This document shows, in pieces, positions 8,183 through 16,988 of a stretch of DNA of 27,487 bases. The stretch lies in the NCBI GenBank assembly GCA_019114745.1, contig DXEY01000019.1, positions 1 through 27,487 of the forward strand, given 5' to 3'. The translations under genes and the position numbers were made by a program. The notes beneath the pieces are model-generated. The model ran no database searches, was not told the DNA's origin, and saw only the letters and a program-made list of their open reading frames with translations. Origin of the DNA: Candidatus Mediterraneibacter colneyensis (GTDB lineage: Bacteria > Bacillota > Clostridia > Lachnospirales > Lachnospiraceae). Each line of letters starts with the position of its first letter. Within the stretch, counting starts at the first letter, position 1.

Positions 8183-8934
8183 CGCACCTCACCCCGTTTC
8201 AGGTTATCTTCTTCGATCAGTGAGAGGAACATTTCTTCCAGATTATCGTCCGGATGTCCCTCAAACGCCGCTTTCGCTCTCAGTTCTTCCAGCGTCCCTT
8301 CAAACAGGAGATGCCCGTGGTTGAGTACGCCGATCTGGTCAGCCATCAGCTCGATCTCGGACAGGAGATGGGAAGAGACGAGTACGGTGCAGTCATATCG
8401 GTCAGGCAGAGAGCGGATCAGCGTCCGGATTTCGTGGATTCCCACCGGATCGAGCCCGTTTGTCGGCTCGTCGAGGATCAGGATCGGAGGCCTGCCGATC
8501 AGCGCTCCGGCAAGCCCGAGCCGCTGTTTCATGCCGAGGGAATATTTTCGGGCGAGCCTTTTCCGGAAGGGCGTGAGCCCGACCAGATCAAGGGCGTCGT
8601 CCACATCAGATTTTGAGAGTCCCAGGATGCCCCGGATGATATCAAGATTTTCTTCGCCGGTCAGGTTGCCGTAAAAGGCAGGCGACTCGATCATCGATCC
8701 GATCTCGCGCAGGATCCTGAGACGGCTGTGGGGATAGCTCATGCGGTCGATGACAAAGGCTCCGCCGCTCGGCTGTGTGAGCCCCAGAAACATTTTCATT
8801 GTCGTAGATTTCCCTGCGCCGTTCGGGCCGACGAAGCCGTATACACATCCTTTCGGGACATGCAGGTTCAGGTTTGAGACCGCAGTAAAGTCTCCGTACG
8901 ATTTTGTGAGATTTTTCGTTTCGATCATATTCAT
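8179..8934 (-). CDS. ABC transporter ATPase, lantibiotic/bacitracin-immunity type (LanF/BcrA-like)
   Basis: A 251-residue cytoplasmic ATPase that drives the two permeases encoded after it. Walker A is GPNGAGKST (36-44), the signature YSLGMKQRL (131-139), Walker B LILDEP with the D-loop NGLDP (152-163), and the H-loop SSH with His189. The GYxLGMKQRL-type signature and the IGSMIESPAFYGNLTGEENL stretch (78-96) are characteristic of the BcrA/MutF group. The start is ATG 8934, 8 nt after AAGGAGA; the frame runs 23 codons further upstream without a ribosome binding site. It is transcribed away from a two-component system that probably controls it. Confidence 0.92.
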   Translation of the reverse strand: MNMIETKNLTKSYGDFTAVSNLNLHVPKGCVYGFVGPNGAGKSTTMKMFLGLTQPSGGAFVIDRMSYPHSRLRILREIGSMIESPAFYGNLTGEENLDIIRGILGLSKSDVDDALDLVGLTPFRKRLARKYSLGMKQRLGLAGALIGRPPILILDEPTNGLDPVGIHEIRTLIRSLPDRYDCTVLVSSHLLSEIELMADQIGVLNHGHLLFEGTLEELRAKAAFEGHPDDNLEEMFLSLIEEDNLKRGEVR

Positions 8935-8998
8935 GACGGATGTCTCCTTTCCGGTTCCTGGATTCTGTCCGGCGGTGTCTTTCCGCCGCCGTATCTTT

Positions 8999-9004
8999 AT
9001 CATA
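8999..9004 (-). promoter_or_regulatory. Probable -10 element of the ABC transporter operon
   Basis: On the minus strand TATGAT lies here, about 65 bases from the ATPase start. No good -35 is present at the right distance; the phased repeats at 9014-9055 occupy that region instead. This suggests an activator-dependent promoter. Confidence 0.5.
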
Positions 9005-9013
9005 AATGCCCAA

Positions 9014-9055
9014 CCTTACATTCAGCTTCCCACAGCCTTACATTTACCTTACATT
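9014..9055. promoter_or_regulatory. Three phased 9-bp direct repeats, likely response-regulator operator
   Basis: CCTTACATT occurs exactly at 9014-9022, 9036-9044 and 9047-9055 (AATGTAAGG on the minus strand). Offsets are 22 and 11 bp, that is two and one helical turns, so all copies face the same side of the DNA. OmpR-family regulators commonly bind such direct repeats. The array lies between the divergent ABC and two-component promoters, ending 12 bp before the -35 of the latter. Confidence 0.75.
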
Positions 9056-9067
9056 TTTGCGCGGGGA

Positions 9068-9096
9068 TAAACAAAGAAAGCCTTCTGTGGTACAAT
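9068..9096 (+). promoter_or_regulatory. Promoter of the two-component system
   Basis: TAAACA (9068-9073), 17-bp spacer, TACAAT (9091-9096) with TGTGG before it (extended -10). Confidence 0.65.
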
Positions 9097-9148
9097 ATCA
9101 ACAGCGCCGCGGGGATACCGGCGGCGTATGGAAAAGGAGAAAATGACG

Positions 9149-9853
9149 ATGGGATCAGAGTATATAAAAAAGAAAAGACTGCTGCTTGTGGACGACGAGC
9201 CGGAGCTGCTCGATATGGTCGTATCTATCTTAAAAGAGGATGGCTATGAGGCAGTGCGGACTGCACGCACGGTGAAAGAGGCTGTGAAAGCGGCCGAAGA
9301 GTTTCAGCCGGAACTGGCGGTTCTGGACGTGATGCTGCCGGATGGAGACGGGTTCGGGCTGATGGAGCAGCTCAGGGCAAAAGGGGATTATCCGGTACTT
9401 TTCCTGACAGCCCGGGGAGAGGAGGAAGACAAGTTCCGCGGGTTCGGCCTGGGAGCCGATGATTATATTGTAAAACCGTTTCTCCCAGGAGAGCTGCTCT
9501 TCCGGGTGGCGGCGATCCTGCGCAGGAGCTATAAAGAGGAAGATCCCCTTGTGGAGCTTGCCGGATGTGAGATCGACTTCTCCCGGGCAGAAGTGGTGAA
9601 AGGAGGAGAGCACATCCCGCTCACGGCAAAAGAGTATGAGCTTCTTTCCGCCCTGTACCGGAATGCCGGACGGATCGTAACGATCGACACGCTCTGCGAG
9701 GCGGCGTGGGGAGACAATCCCTATGGCTATGAAAACTCCCTGATGGCGCATATCCGGCGTATCCGGGAGAAGATTGAGGACAATCCTTCCAGACCGGTCT
9801 CTCTTGTGACTGTGAAAGGGCTGGGATATAAACTGATCACAGAAAGGAAATGA
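9149..9853 (+). CDS. OmpR-family response regulator
   Basis: A 234-residue DNA-binding regulator. The receiver domain (10-125) has the acidic pair in LLLVDDEPE (D15, D16), the phospho-acceptor Asp60 in LAVLDVMLPDGDG, the LTAR threonine and Lys109 in DDYIVKPF. The C-terminal winged helix (about 130-232) contains LTAKEYELLSAL and the VTVKGLGYKL wing. The start is set at ATG 9149, 9 nt after AGGAG (9135-9139). In-frame ATGs at 9128 and 9143 are alternatives with no or badly spaced ribosome binding sites. It is followed 7 nt later by its histidine kinase and is divergent from the ABC transporter operon, its likely target through the phased repeats between them. Confidence 0.94.
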   Translation: MGSEYIKKKRLLLVDDEPELLDMVVSILKEDGYEAVRTARTVKEAVKAAEEFQPELAVLDVMLPDGDGFGLMEQLRAKGDYPVLFLTARGEEEDKFRGFGLGADDYIVKPFLPGELLFRVAAILRRSYKEEDPLVELAGCEIDFSRAEVVKGGEHIPLTAKEYELLSALYRNAGRIVTIDTLCEAAWGDNPYGYENSLMAHIRRIREKIEDNPSRPVSLVTVKGLGYKLITERK

Positions 9854-9860
9854 CAGACTT

Positions 9861-11306
9861 ATGAAAAGTATTCCAAAGCTGATCCGGAGATTTGTGCTGC
9901 TCCTGCTGCTCAGTATCTTTCTGTTTCTGGTGCTCAATATCGGATTTCTGATCCTCTTTACAATGGATCAGTCGCCGAATGGCAGACCCTGGTCTACAGC
10001 TCAGGAGATGGCGGAGGCGGTGGAACAGACGGGGGATGGATACGGACTGCCCCGTGAGATGCAGGAAAAGCTGGATCAGGAACATATCTGGGCGGTCTAT
10101 GTGGACAATACGACGCTCCAGGCTGTATGGCACAGCGACGGACTGCCCGCGGAAGTGCCGCTCTCCTATACTGCATCGGAGATCGCCTCCCTTACAAGGG
10201 GGTATATCAGCGATTATCCCACATTTACGGGAGCAGGCGATGACGGACTCATGATCCTCGGCTATCCGAAGGAGAGTTTTTGGAAGCATATGTATCCGAG
10301 CTGGGACTATCAGACGATCGCCGGCGCCCCGCGGATATTCCTCATTGTGCTCGGGGCAAATATCATCCTTGTCCTGCTCATTTATATCGGTGCAAATTCC
10401 AGGCTGCTCAAATCAGTGCGCCCGATCGTAAACGGCATCCAGCAGCTCCCGAAAGGGGAGCTGGTTGCGCTAAAAGAGAGGGGAATCCTGTCAGAGCTGG
10501 CGTTTAACCTGAATAAGACTTCCGAAATGCTGCAGTCACAGAGATATCAGTTAAAGAAAAAGGACGCTGCCCGCGCCAACTGGATCGCCGGAGTCTCTCA
10601 CGATATCCGCACCCCGCTTTCTATGGTAATGGGATATGCGGGGCAGCTCGAAGAGTCACCGGACATACGGGAAGAGGACAGGAAAAAGGCGTCGGCGATC
10701 GTGCGGCAGAGCCGCCGGATGAAAAATCTGATCAATGACCTGAATCTGGCGTCAAAGCTGGAATATAACATGCAGCCCCTTGTCCGGGAAGAGATCAACG
10801 CCGTTGCGCTGGTACGGCAGGCGGCAGTAGATTTTATCAATCTGGATGCGGAGGGGAGATATCCGATCGAGTGGGAGACGGATGAAAAACTGTCTGTGTG
10901 CATGATCCTGGCGGATAAGTCGCTTCTGACAAGAGCAGCCGCAAATCTGATCCAGAACAGCATCAACCACAACGAGGACGGGTGTACGATCTATATCGCT
11001 GTCAGTGTCCGTACTGAAAACGGAAAACCGTATTGCGTCATTTCAGTAGAAGATGACGGAGTCGGCGCGTCGGAAGAACAGATCCGGAAGCTGAATGATG
11101 CGCCCCATTATATGGTCTGCGATACAAATACCACAGAGCAGCGCCACGGGCTGGGGCTTCTGATCGTCAGGCAGATCGCGGAATCCCACGGCGGCCGGGC
11201 AAAGATCAGAGAGAGCGCCCACGGCGGATTCGCAGCAGAAATGGCGCTTCCCTGTTCAGGGTATGAGACAGAAGCAACGAAGATGCCGGGGAGTGAAAAC
11301 GGATAA
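9861..11306 (+). CDS. Sensor histidine kinase
   Basis: A 481-residue membrane kinase. It has a first transmembrane helix at 11-33, an extracellular sensor segment of about 120 residues (34-155), a second helix at 157-177, then a linker, a HisKA domain with phospho-acceptor His247 in AGVSHDIRTPLS, and a HATPase domain with the N-box NLIQNSINHN, G1-box EDDGVGAS and G2-box HGLGLLIVRQI. The sizeable extracellular domain distinguishes it from BceS-type intramembrane sensors, which need their transporter to sense. It could detect ligand directly. It is cotranscribed with the response regulator. Confidence 0.94.
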   Translation: MKSIPKLIRRFVLLLLLSIFLFLVLNIGFLILFTMDQSPNGRPWSTAQEMAEAVEQTGDGYGLPREMQEKLDQEHIWAVYVDNTTLQAVWHSDGLPAEVPLSYTASEIASLTRGYISDYPTFTGAGDDGLMILGYPKESFWKHMYPSWDYQTIAGAPRIFLIVLGANIILVLLIYIGANSRLLKSVRPIVNGIQQLPKGELVALKERGILSELAFNLNKTSEMLQSQRYQLKKKDAARANWIAGVSHDIRTPLSMVMGYAGQLEESPDIREEDRKKASAIVRQSRRMKNLINDLNLASKLEYNMQPLVREEINAVALVRQAAVDFINLDAEGRYPIEWETDEKLSVCMILADKSLLTRAAANLIQNSINHNEDGCTIYIAVSVRTENGKPYCVISVEDDGVGASEEQIRKLNDAPHYMVCDTNTTEQRHGLGLLIVRQIAESHGGRAKIRESAHGGFAAEMALPCSGYETEATKMPGSENG

Positions 11307-11308
11307 CC

Positions 11309-11344
11309 GTGTCACTTGACACCGGTGCAAAATGAGCACAGAAT
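11309..11344 (+). promoter_or_regulatory. Possible promoter with overlapping palindrome before the AEC transporter
   Basis: TTGACA (11316-11321) with a weak CAGAAT 17 bp later. The palindrome GTGTCA-CT-TGACAC (11309-11322) overlaps the -35, a position suited to repressor binding or a small hairpin. Confidence 0.4.
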
Positions 11345-11382
11345 AAGGAAAGATGTGCTTATATGAAAAGGAGTCTTATGCT

Positions 11383-12327
11383 ATGGAGAATCTGATCTTC
11401 AGCCTGAACGCCACTGTCCCCGTCTTTTTATTGATGGTGCTGGGATATATGTTCCGCAGGCTCGGTCTGATCGACGACGTATTTGCGTCCAAAATGAATA
11501 AATTTGTCTTTCTGGTCCCCCTGCCGGCGCTGCTGTTTGAGGATCTGGCGACCGTAGATTTCGCTCAGGTATGGAACCTGAAATTTGTCCTGTTCTGCTT
11601 TGGGATCACCCTGCTCTGTATCCTGCTGGCTGTACTCGTGTCATTTCTGTGGCAGGATAAGAGTATCCGGGGAGAATTTATCCAGGCGTCATACCGGAGC
11701 AGCGCGGCTCTTCTCGGGATCGCATTTATCCAGAATATCTATGGAAATGCGGGAATGGCGCCGCTGATGATCATTGGGAGCGTGCCGCTCTATAATATCA
11801 TGGCGGTGGTCGTGCTGTCTGTTTTCAGCCCGGAGAGAAAGAAAATGGACGCCGAAGCGTGGAAATCCACCCTGAAAGGGATCGTTACGAATCCGATCAT
11901 CCTTGGGATCGCGGCGGGGCTTCTCTGGTCAGCCTTCCGGCTGCCGCTCCCGTCCATTCTGGAAAAGACGGTGTCAGATATCGGCGCTGTCGCGACTCCG
12001 CTCGGACTGATGGCGATGGGGGCAAGTTTTGACCTGAAAAAGGCGTTTGGGAAGGCGCGCCCGGCGGTCACGGCGTCTGTGATGAAACTGGTGCTGTTTG
12101 CCGCGCTGTTTCTCCCGCTTGCCGTCTGGCTGGGCTTCCGCAGGGAGGAGCTGGTGGCGATCCTCGTGATGCTCAGCTCTGCCACGACGGTGAGCTGTTA
12201 TGTGATGGCGCGCAATATGGGACATGAGGGAGTCCTGACTTCCAGCGTGGTCATGCTGACCACGCTGTTCAGTGCGTTTACCCTGACGGGATGGCTGTAT
12301 ATCCTGCGGAGCCTGGGGCTGGTGTAG
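11383..12327 (+). CDS. AEC (auxin efflux carrier) family transporter
   Basis: A 314-residue membrane protein with about ten hydrophobic helices in the two-fold arrangement of the AEC family. Bacterial members export or import small organic acids such as malate. Visible features: the N-terminal NATVPVFLLMVLGYMFRRLG helix and amphipathic tail, the second-half TPLGLMAMGASFDLKKA motif, and the final helix following SSATTVSCYVMARNMGH. The start is ATG 11383, 9 nt after AAAAGGAG; a frame-open ATG at 11353 has no ribosome binding site. The substrate is unknown. It is convergent with the acetyltransferase gene, with 7 nt between stops. Confidence 0.88.
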   Translation: MENLIFSLNATVPVFLLMVLGYMFRRLGLIDDVFASKMNKFVFLVPLPALLFEDLATVDFAQVWNLKFVLFCFGITLLCILLAVLVSFLWQDKSIRGEFIQASYRSSAALLGIAFIQNIYGNAGMAPLMIIGSVPLYNIMAVVVLSVFSPERKKMDAEAWKSTLKGIVTNPIILGIAAGLLWSAFRLPLPSILEKTVSDIGAVATPLGLMAMGASFDLKKAFGKARPAVTASVMKLVLFAALFLPLAVWLGFRREELVAILVMLSSATTVSCYVMARNMGHEGVLTSSVVMLTTLFSAFTLTGWLYILRSLGLV

Positions 12328-12334
12328 CGCCTGG

Positions 12335-12958
12335 CTATTTGAGTTTTGAGATATCGTCCCACGCTTCCGGGTCAAACTCCCGGTCTTTGTAATAATACTT
12401 TTTGTCGTCTTCCGTGATCTGTCTGATGACCCGGCACGGATTGCCCGCTGCGACTGTCCAGTCAGGGATATCTTTTGACACCACGCTCCCGGCTCCGATG
12501 ACGGTATTGCTGCCGATGTGGACGCCCGGAAGGATGACGGTGTTCCCGCCGATCCATACATTATCCCCGATCGTAACGCTGATCCCGTACTCATAGAGGG
12601 AGTTGCGGGAGACGGGATGGATCGGGTGCCCGGCAGTGTAGATGGATACATTCGGGGCAAACTGGCAGTTATCCCCGATTGTTACCTTTGCCACGTCGAT
12701 GATCGTACAGTTATAATTGGCGAAGAAATTCTTTCCCGTTTCAATGTGGGTGCCGTAATCACAGTAAAACGGAGGATTGATAAATGCCTTATCTGATTTT
12801 CCGAGCAGTTCCTCCACGATCTTTCCGATCTCTTCAAAATCCGACCGGTCCACAGTGTTCAGGCGCTGAAGGATCCTGCGGCATTTTTTCTGCTCTTCCA
12901 TGATGGAATCATCGGATATGTACGCCATCTCCCGGTTTCTTCTCTCGATATTATCCAT
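12335..12958 (-). CDS. Hexapeptide-repeat sugar O-acetyltransferase (maltose/galactoside acetyltransferase type)
   Basis: A 207-residue left-handed beta-helix acetyltransferase using acetyl-CoA. The N-terminal helical Mac domain (to about 60) is followed by hexapeptide repeats (about 65-185), including the catalytic region with IYTAGHPIHP (His candidate), IGDNVWIGGNTVILPGV, IGAGSVVSKDIPDW and AAGNPCRVIR. These match the LacA/Maa family. The start is ATG 12958 after AGGAGG. It follows the GH31 gene by 35 nt on the same strand, so the two probably form an operon for sugar handling; the acetyl acceptor sugar is not known. Confidence 0.92.
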   Translation of the reverse strand: MDNIERRNREMAYISDDSIMEEQKKCRRILQRLNTVDRSDFEEIGKIVEELLGKSDKAFINPPFYCDYGTHIETGKNFFANYNCTIIDVAKVTIGDNCQFAPNVSIYTAGHPIHPVSRNSLYEYGISVTIGDNVWIGGNTVILPGVHIGSNTVIGAGSVVSKDIPDWTVAAGNPCRVIRQITEDDKKYYYKDREFDPEAWDDISKLK

Positions 12959-12993
12959 GATGTATCCTCCTGATTCTCCTTCTGATCTTTTGA

Positions 12994-15021
12994 TTAATAT
13001 TGCAGCACCCGGCAGTTCCTGTCAAGGTTATAGTCTTTGTGTACTCCGTCGTCGTCATAGAGGAGATATTCTGCTCCTTCATAACCGAGCATCCGGATCG
13101 TTCCCATGTCGATCTTGTCTACGCACTCCGCCGGATCTGCCACGGGAATGCACTTTCCTGCTCTGATAAAGAGGGGGACTTCGTTGAGGGCAATCTCGAC
13201 ATAGTGGATGCCCTTGCCAAGGATTTCCTCAGAGATCGTTCCGTCCGGCATAAATTTTATAAACTTCATCTCTTCCGGGAGATATACGTATCTGCCCTTT
13301 GCATTCTGCTCATAAACAGGCGCGATCATGATCTCGCCTCCCAGCATGAGCTGATCCTCGATGCGTTTTGCCATCGGATCTTCAGGATAGTCAAATGCCA
13401 GCGGGCGGAAGTACAGACCGCCGCTGAGCGCTGCTTTCATGTACTCGCTGTACAGATAGGGCAGCAGGCGGTATCTGACGCCGATCACGTGGCGGAAATC
13501 TTCGATATCCTCAAACTGATAACATTCCTGTTCCCGTGTACCCAGAGCAGAGTGGTTTCTCATCAGCGGGGTGAACACGCCGAGGGCAAGGAAGCGCAGC
13601 AGCAGGTCGCGGGTCGTGTCTGAGCCGAATCCGCCAAGGTCGGCTCCGATATACAGGAAGCCGCACATATTCAGGGAGGGCAGCATTTTCAGACTGAGCA
13701 GGAGGTGCTGCCACCAGGAGCGGTTGTCGCCCATCCAGATGCCGCCGTACCGGTGCATCCCCACATAGGAGGAGCGGGAGAACATGAGGAAACGGCGGTC
13801 GGGATCAATGCGCTCAAATGCTTCCCCGGCAGCCCTTGTCATGTTGAAGCCGTACAGGTTGTGTACCTTGTCGTGGCGGATCATCTCTCCGTTGACGTTG
13901 TGGTAAAACCTCTGATAATCTTCCGGGCTGTTGGCAAGGCTTCCCAGCTTGTCACCGAGCTGCCACACGCCGATATCTTCTGTTTCGTCAGAGCCCTTTT
14001 CGCTTCCGTCCCAGTTGCTGGTTCCTGTCCTGGCAAACTTCTCCGCCATCTCTTTTGCTTCTTCCAGCCCTTCTTTTGAGTAGAAGATCGCGGGCTCGTT
14101 CATGTCGTTCCAGAATCCTTCAATGCCCTGATCGGTGAGAAAACGGTATTTGTCACCGAACCACTTCCTCGCCTCGGGATTCTGCACATCCGGGAAATGG
14201 GTATCGCCGGGCCATACTGCGGCGACGAAATCGCTCCCGTCCTCCCTCTGGCAGAAATAGCGGTTTTTCACGCCTTCCTCATACACGTCGTATCCGTCCT
14301 CGATCTTGACTCCGGCGTCGATAATAGGGATCAGACGGATGCCCTGATCTTTCATTTCCTGTACAAATGCCGGGAAATCGTCGAAATCCCTGTTCAGGGT
14401 GAAGTCCTTATATGCGTCCATGTAGTCGATGTCCATATAGATCATGTCCAGCGGGATGTGGTTCTCACGGTAGCCCTGCGCCACTTTCTCAAAATCTTCC
14501 TTTGTCTTATATCCCCAGCGGCTCTGCCCGAAGCCGAAGGCAAATTTTGGCGGGACATAGCTGCGCCCGGTCATGCAGCGGAACTGCTTTACGATATCAT
14601 AGGGGGAATCGCCGTCAATAACATACAGGTCGAGATCGGAATCTTCACAGGAGACGGTCAGCGTATCCATGCGCGTGTACCCGATGTCAAAGGTAATCTT
14701 TGCGGGATAGTCAAAGAACAGCCCGAACGTCTCGTTGCCGGATATTACGATAAAGTTGTGGGCTCCGTAGAGGGAGCGCTTGTCCTCCGTGTGATTGGGA
14801 TCGTCTGTACAGTCGCTGATGTAGCACCATCCGCGCTTGTTGATTCCGCGGTTTGCTTCCCCAAGTCCGTAGACGATATCATCCTTCTCCATGACGTAAG
14901 TGAAAGAAAAGCCCTGACGCGCCGAAACTGTTCCGTAAGCGGGAGCGCCGTGCTCTGAGGGAATGTCGGTGACGACAGCCTCGGTATTGAATGGGGTGCC
15001 ATATGTATATTTTCGGATCAT
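12994..15021 (-). CDS. Glycoside hydrolase family 31 (alpha-glucosidase-like)
   Basis: A 675-residue cytoplasmic glycosidase without signal peptide. The N-terminal beta-sandwich is followed by a (beta/alpha)8 barrel from about 160. The nucleophile is Asp306 in GFWNDMNEP, and the acid/base is likely Asp432 in GGIWMGDNRSWW. GH31 enzymes retain configuration and act on alpha-glucosides, alpha-xylosides or sulfoquinovosides. This sequence looks most like general alpha-glucosidases, but substrate choice cannot be confirmed. The start is ATG 15021, beginning MIRKYTYGTP, preceded by AAAGGAGG at 9 nt. An in-frame extension to 15156 lacks a ribosome binding site and crosses the likely promoter. Confidence 0.93.
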   Translation of the reverse strand: MIRKYTYGTPFNTEAVVTDIPSEHGAPAYGTVSARQGFSFTYVMEKDDIVYGLGEANRGINKRGWCYISDCTDDPNHTEDKRSLYGAHNFIVISGNETFGLFFDYPAKITFDIGYTRMDTLTVSCEDSDLDLYVIDGDSPYDIVKQFRCMTGRSYVPPKFAFGFGQSRWGYKTKEDFEKVAQGYRENHIPLDMIYMDIDYMDAYKDFTLNRDFDDFPAFVQEMKDQGIRLIPIIDAGVKIEDGYDVYEEGVKNRYFCQREDGSDFVAAVWPGDTHFPDVQNPEARKWFGDKYRFLTDQGIEGFWNDMNEPAIFYSKEGLEEAKEMAEKFARTGTSNWDGSEKGSDETEDIGVWQLGDKLGSLANSPEDYQRFYHNVNGEMIRHDKVHNLYGFNMTRAAGEAFERIDPDRRFLMFSRSSYVGMHRYGGIWMGDNRSWWQHLLLSLKMLPSLNMCGFLYIGADLGGFGSDTTRDLLLRFLALGVFTPLMRNHSALGTREQECYQFEDIEDFRHVIGVRYRLLPYLYSEYMKAALSGGLYFRPLAFDYPEDPMAKRIEDQLMLGGEIMIAPVYEQNAKGRYVYLPEEMKFIKFMPDGTISEEILGKGIHYVEIALNEVPLFIRAGKCIPVADPAECVDKIDMGTIRMLGYEGAEYLLYDDDGVHKDYNLDRNCRVLQY

Positions 15022-15225
15022 GATAGTTCCTCCTTTGGGTGAAATTGACGAAGCCCGGGGGGCTTGCCTGGTGTTTGTATATGATTGTAGTATAATGCTT
15101 CTTTTAGGGAAATACTTGCAGTATCCTGCAATATTATAACATAATACTGCTTTCACTTCCCAAATATGTATGCTATTTGCTATGATTATAGTAGTTACAG
15201 ACTATCATTCGGGAGGCACACTGTT
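15022..15225. promoter_or_regulatory. Divergent promoter region between GH31 and recJ
   Basis: On the minus strand, TATAAT (plus coordinates 15133-15138) preceded by TGT is an extended -10 about 110 bases from the GH31 start. On the plus strand, TATAAT at 15091-15096 and TATAGT at 15187-15192 are candidate -10 elements for recJ, both with weak -35 sites. No coding sequence is seen. Confidence 0.5.
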
Positions 15226-16938
15226 ATGGAAAAATGGTTTATTACCATGAAAAAGGCAGATTTTGACCGGATCGGGGCGAAATACCATATCTCTCCGATG
15301 CTTGCGAGACTGATCCGCAACCGGGATATCATAGGGGACGATGCCGTCGATTTCTATCTGAACGGGACGATCGCAGATCTTTACGACGGCATGCTCATGC
15401 AGGATATGGATCGGGCGGTAGAGATCCTCGCAGAGAAGATCCGGGATGAGAAGCGCATCCGTGTGATCGGAGATTATGATGCGGATGGAGTCAACGCCAC
15501 TTATATCATACAGAAGGGGCTGTCTGAGCTGGGGGCGGATGTGGATACTGATATTCCGGATCGCATCAAAGACGGGTATGGCCTGAACATTGAACTGATA
15601 GAGCGCGCCCTCGACGACGGGATAGACACCCTCATCACCTGTGACAACGGGATCGCCGCGGCGGACGAGATCGCATACGGGAAAGAGAACGGCCTTACGA
15701 TCATCGTGACAGACCATCATCAGGTCCCCTATATCGAAACAGACGGAGAGAAGGAATACATACTGCCGGCGGCGGACGCCGTTGTAGATCCCCACAGGAA
15801 AGACTGCGGGTATCCGTTTAAAGGACTCTGTGGCGCGGCGGTGGCATACAAGCTCGTGGAAGCGCTCTTTAATGTAATGCAGAGAGACCCGGAAGATGTA
15901 GATTACCTTATGGAAAATGTAGCGATCGCCACGGTATGCGACGTGATGGATCTGATCGGGGAAAACAGGATTTTTGTAAAACAGGGGCTGGAAATGCTCC
16001 GGTGTACCAGGAATTACGGCCTGAAAGCGCTGATTGAATGTACGGGCGTGGTCCCGGACAGACTGAACGCATATGACATCGGCTTTGTGATCGGACCGTG
16101 CATCAACGCCAGCGGACGTCTTGACACTGCGAAACGGGCGCTGGAGCTGCTGAATGTGGATAACTGGAAAGACGCCGTCCTGATGGCGGAAGAGCTGAAA
16201 GCGCTCAATGACACCCGGAAGGATATGACGGAGAAAGGAGTGGAAGAAGCGTCCCTGCTGATCGAAAGCACTTCCCTGAAAGACGACCGCGTCCTGGTCG
16301 TCTATCTGCCGGACTGCCACGAGAGTATCGCGGGGATCATAGCAGGGCGTATCCGTGAGAAATATTACCGTCCAACTATCATACTGACCCGGACGGAAGA
16401 CGGGGTGAAAGGCTCCGGGCGCTCCACAGATGTCTATGATATGTACGAAGAACTGAGCAAATGCAGGGAACTTTTTACAAGATTCGGCGGCCACAGGAAG
16501 GCGGCGGGGGTGTCCCTGAAAGAAGAGAATGTAGACCGGTTCCGTAAGAAGATCAACGAGATCTGCTGTCTCACAGAGGAAGATCTCCAGAAAAAAGTCA
16601 AGATCGATATGCGGCTCCCGTTTCAATATATTACAGAGGATTTCATCAAAGAACTGGAACTTCTGGAACCTCTCGGAAACGGAAATAAGAAACCGCTCTT
16701 CGCTGAGAAAAATGTTAAAGTGATCCGGGCGGAGATCAAAGGACAGCACCAGAATGTCCTCAGATGCAGGCTCCAAAATGAGGACGGGATCGGGATCGAC
16801 GCTGTATATTTCGGCGATGCGCAGGAGTGCCGGCGCGTGATACAGGAGAATGAGACGATGTCGTTTGCCTATTTCCCGCAGATCAACGAGTATAAAGGGA
16901 GACGCACCATACAGCTCAAGATCGAGAACTACCGGTAG
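15226..16938 (+). CDS. recJ: Single-stranded-DNA-specific exonuclease RecJ
   Basis: A 570-residue 5'-3' single-strand exonuclease of the DHH phosphoesterase superfamily, acting in RecF-type recombination, mismatch and excision repair. Motifs: IGDYDADGVNATYI (81-94), TCDNGIA, the VTDHHQ DHH motif (161-166), a central CGAAVAYKL, GRLDTAKRALELL, then the DHHA1 part with GSGRST and GGHRKAAGVSL. Length is close to the usual 570-580. The start is ATG 15226, 9 nt after GGGAGG; an in-frame extension to 15166 lacks a ribosome binding site. It lies just upstream of rel, as in many Firmicutes. Confidence 0.95.
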   Translation: MEKWFITMKKADFDRIGAKYHISPMLARLIRNRDIIGDDAVDFYLNGTIADLYDGMLMQDMDRAVEILAEKIRDEKRIRVIGDYDADGVNATYIIQKGLSELGADVDTDIPDRIKDGYGLNIELIERALDDGIDTLITCDNGIAAADEIAYGKENGLTIIVTDHHQVPYIETDGEKEYILPAADAVVDPHRKDCGYPFKGLCGAAVAYKLVEALFNVMQRDPEDVDYLMENVAIATVCDVMDLIGENRIFVKQGLEMLRCTRNYGLKALIECTGVVPDRLNAYDIGFVIGPCINASGRLDTAKRALELLNVDNWKDAVLMAEELKALNDTRKDMTEKGVEEASLLIESTSLKDDRVLVVYLPDCHESIAGIIAGRIREKYYRPTIILTRTEDGVKGSGRSTDVYDMYEELSKCRELFTRFGGHRKAAGVSLKEENVDRFRKKINEICCLTEEDLQKKVKIDMRLPFQYITEDFIKELELLEPLGNGNKKPLFAEKNVKVIRAEIKGQHQNVLRCRLQNEDGIGIDAVYFGDAQECRRVIQENETMSFAYFPQINEYKGRRTIQLKIENYR

Positions 16939-16988
16939 GAACACAGCGGTTCTGTGCCCGGGCGGCACGGCTGAAAACAGAAAAATGT

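Noticed and set aside
7553..8674. 373-codon plus-strand frame over the ABC transporter genes
   Set aside because: Its composition is rich in charged and Gly residues without domain pattern. The minus-strand ABC genes are clear and overlap each other as coupled ATGA pairs.
15205..16968. 587-codon open frame on the minus strand over recJ
   Set aside because: The plus strand has all RecJ motifs and a ribosome binding site. The antisense frame has no recognisable domain and results from codon bias.
16939..16985. Possible terminator after recJ
   Set aside because: Short GTGCC/GGCAC stem, no T run.
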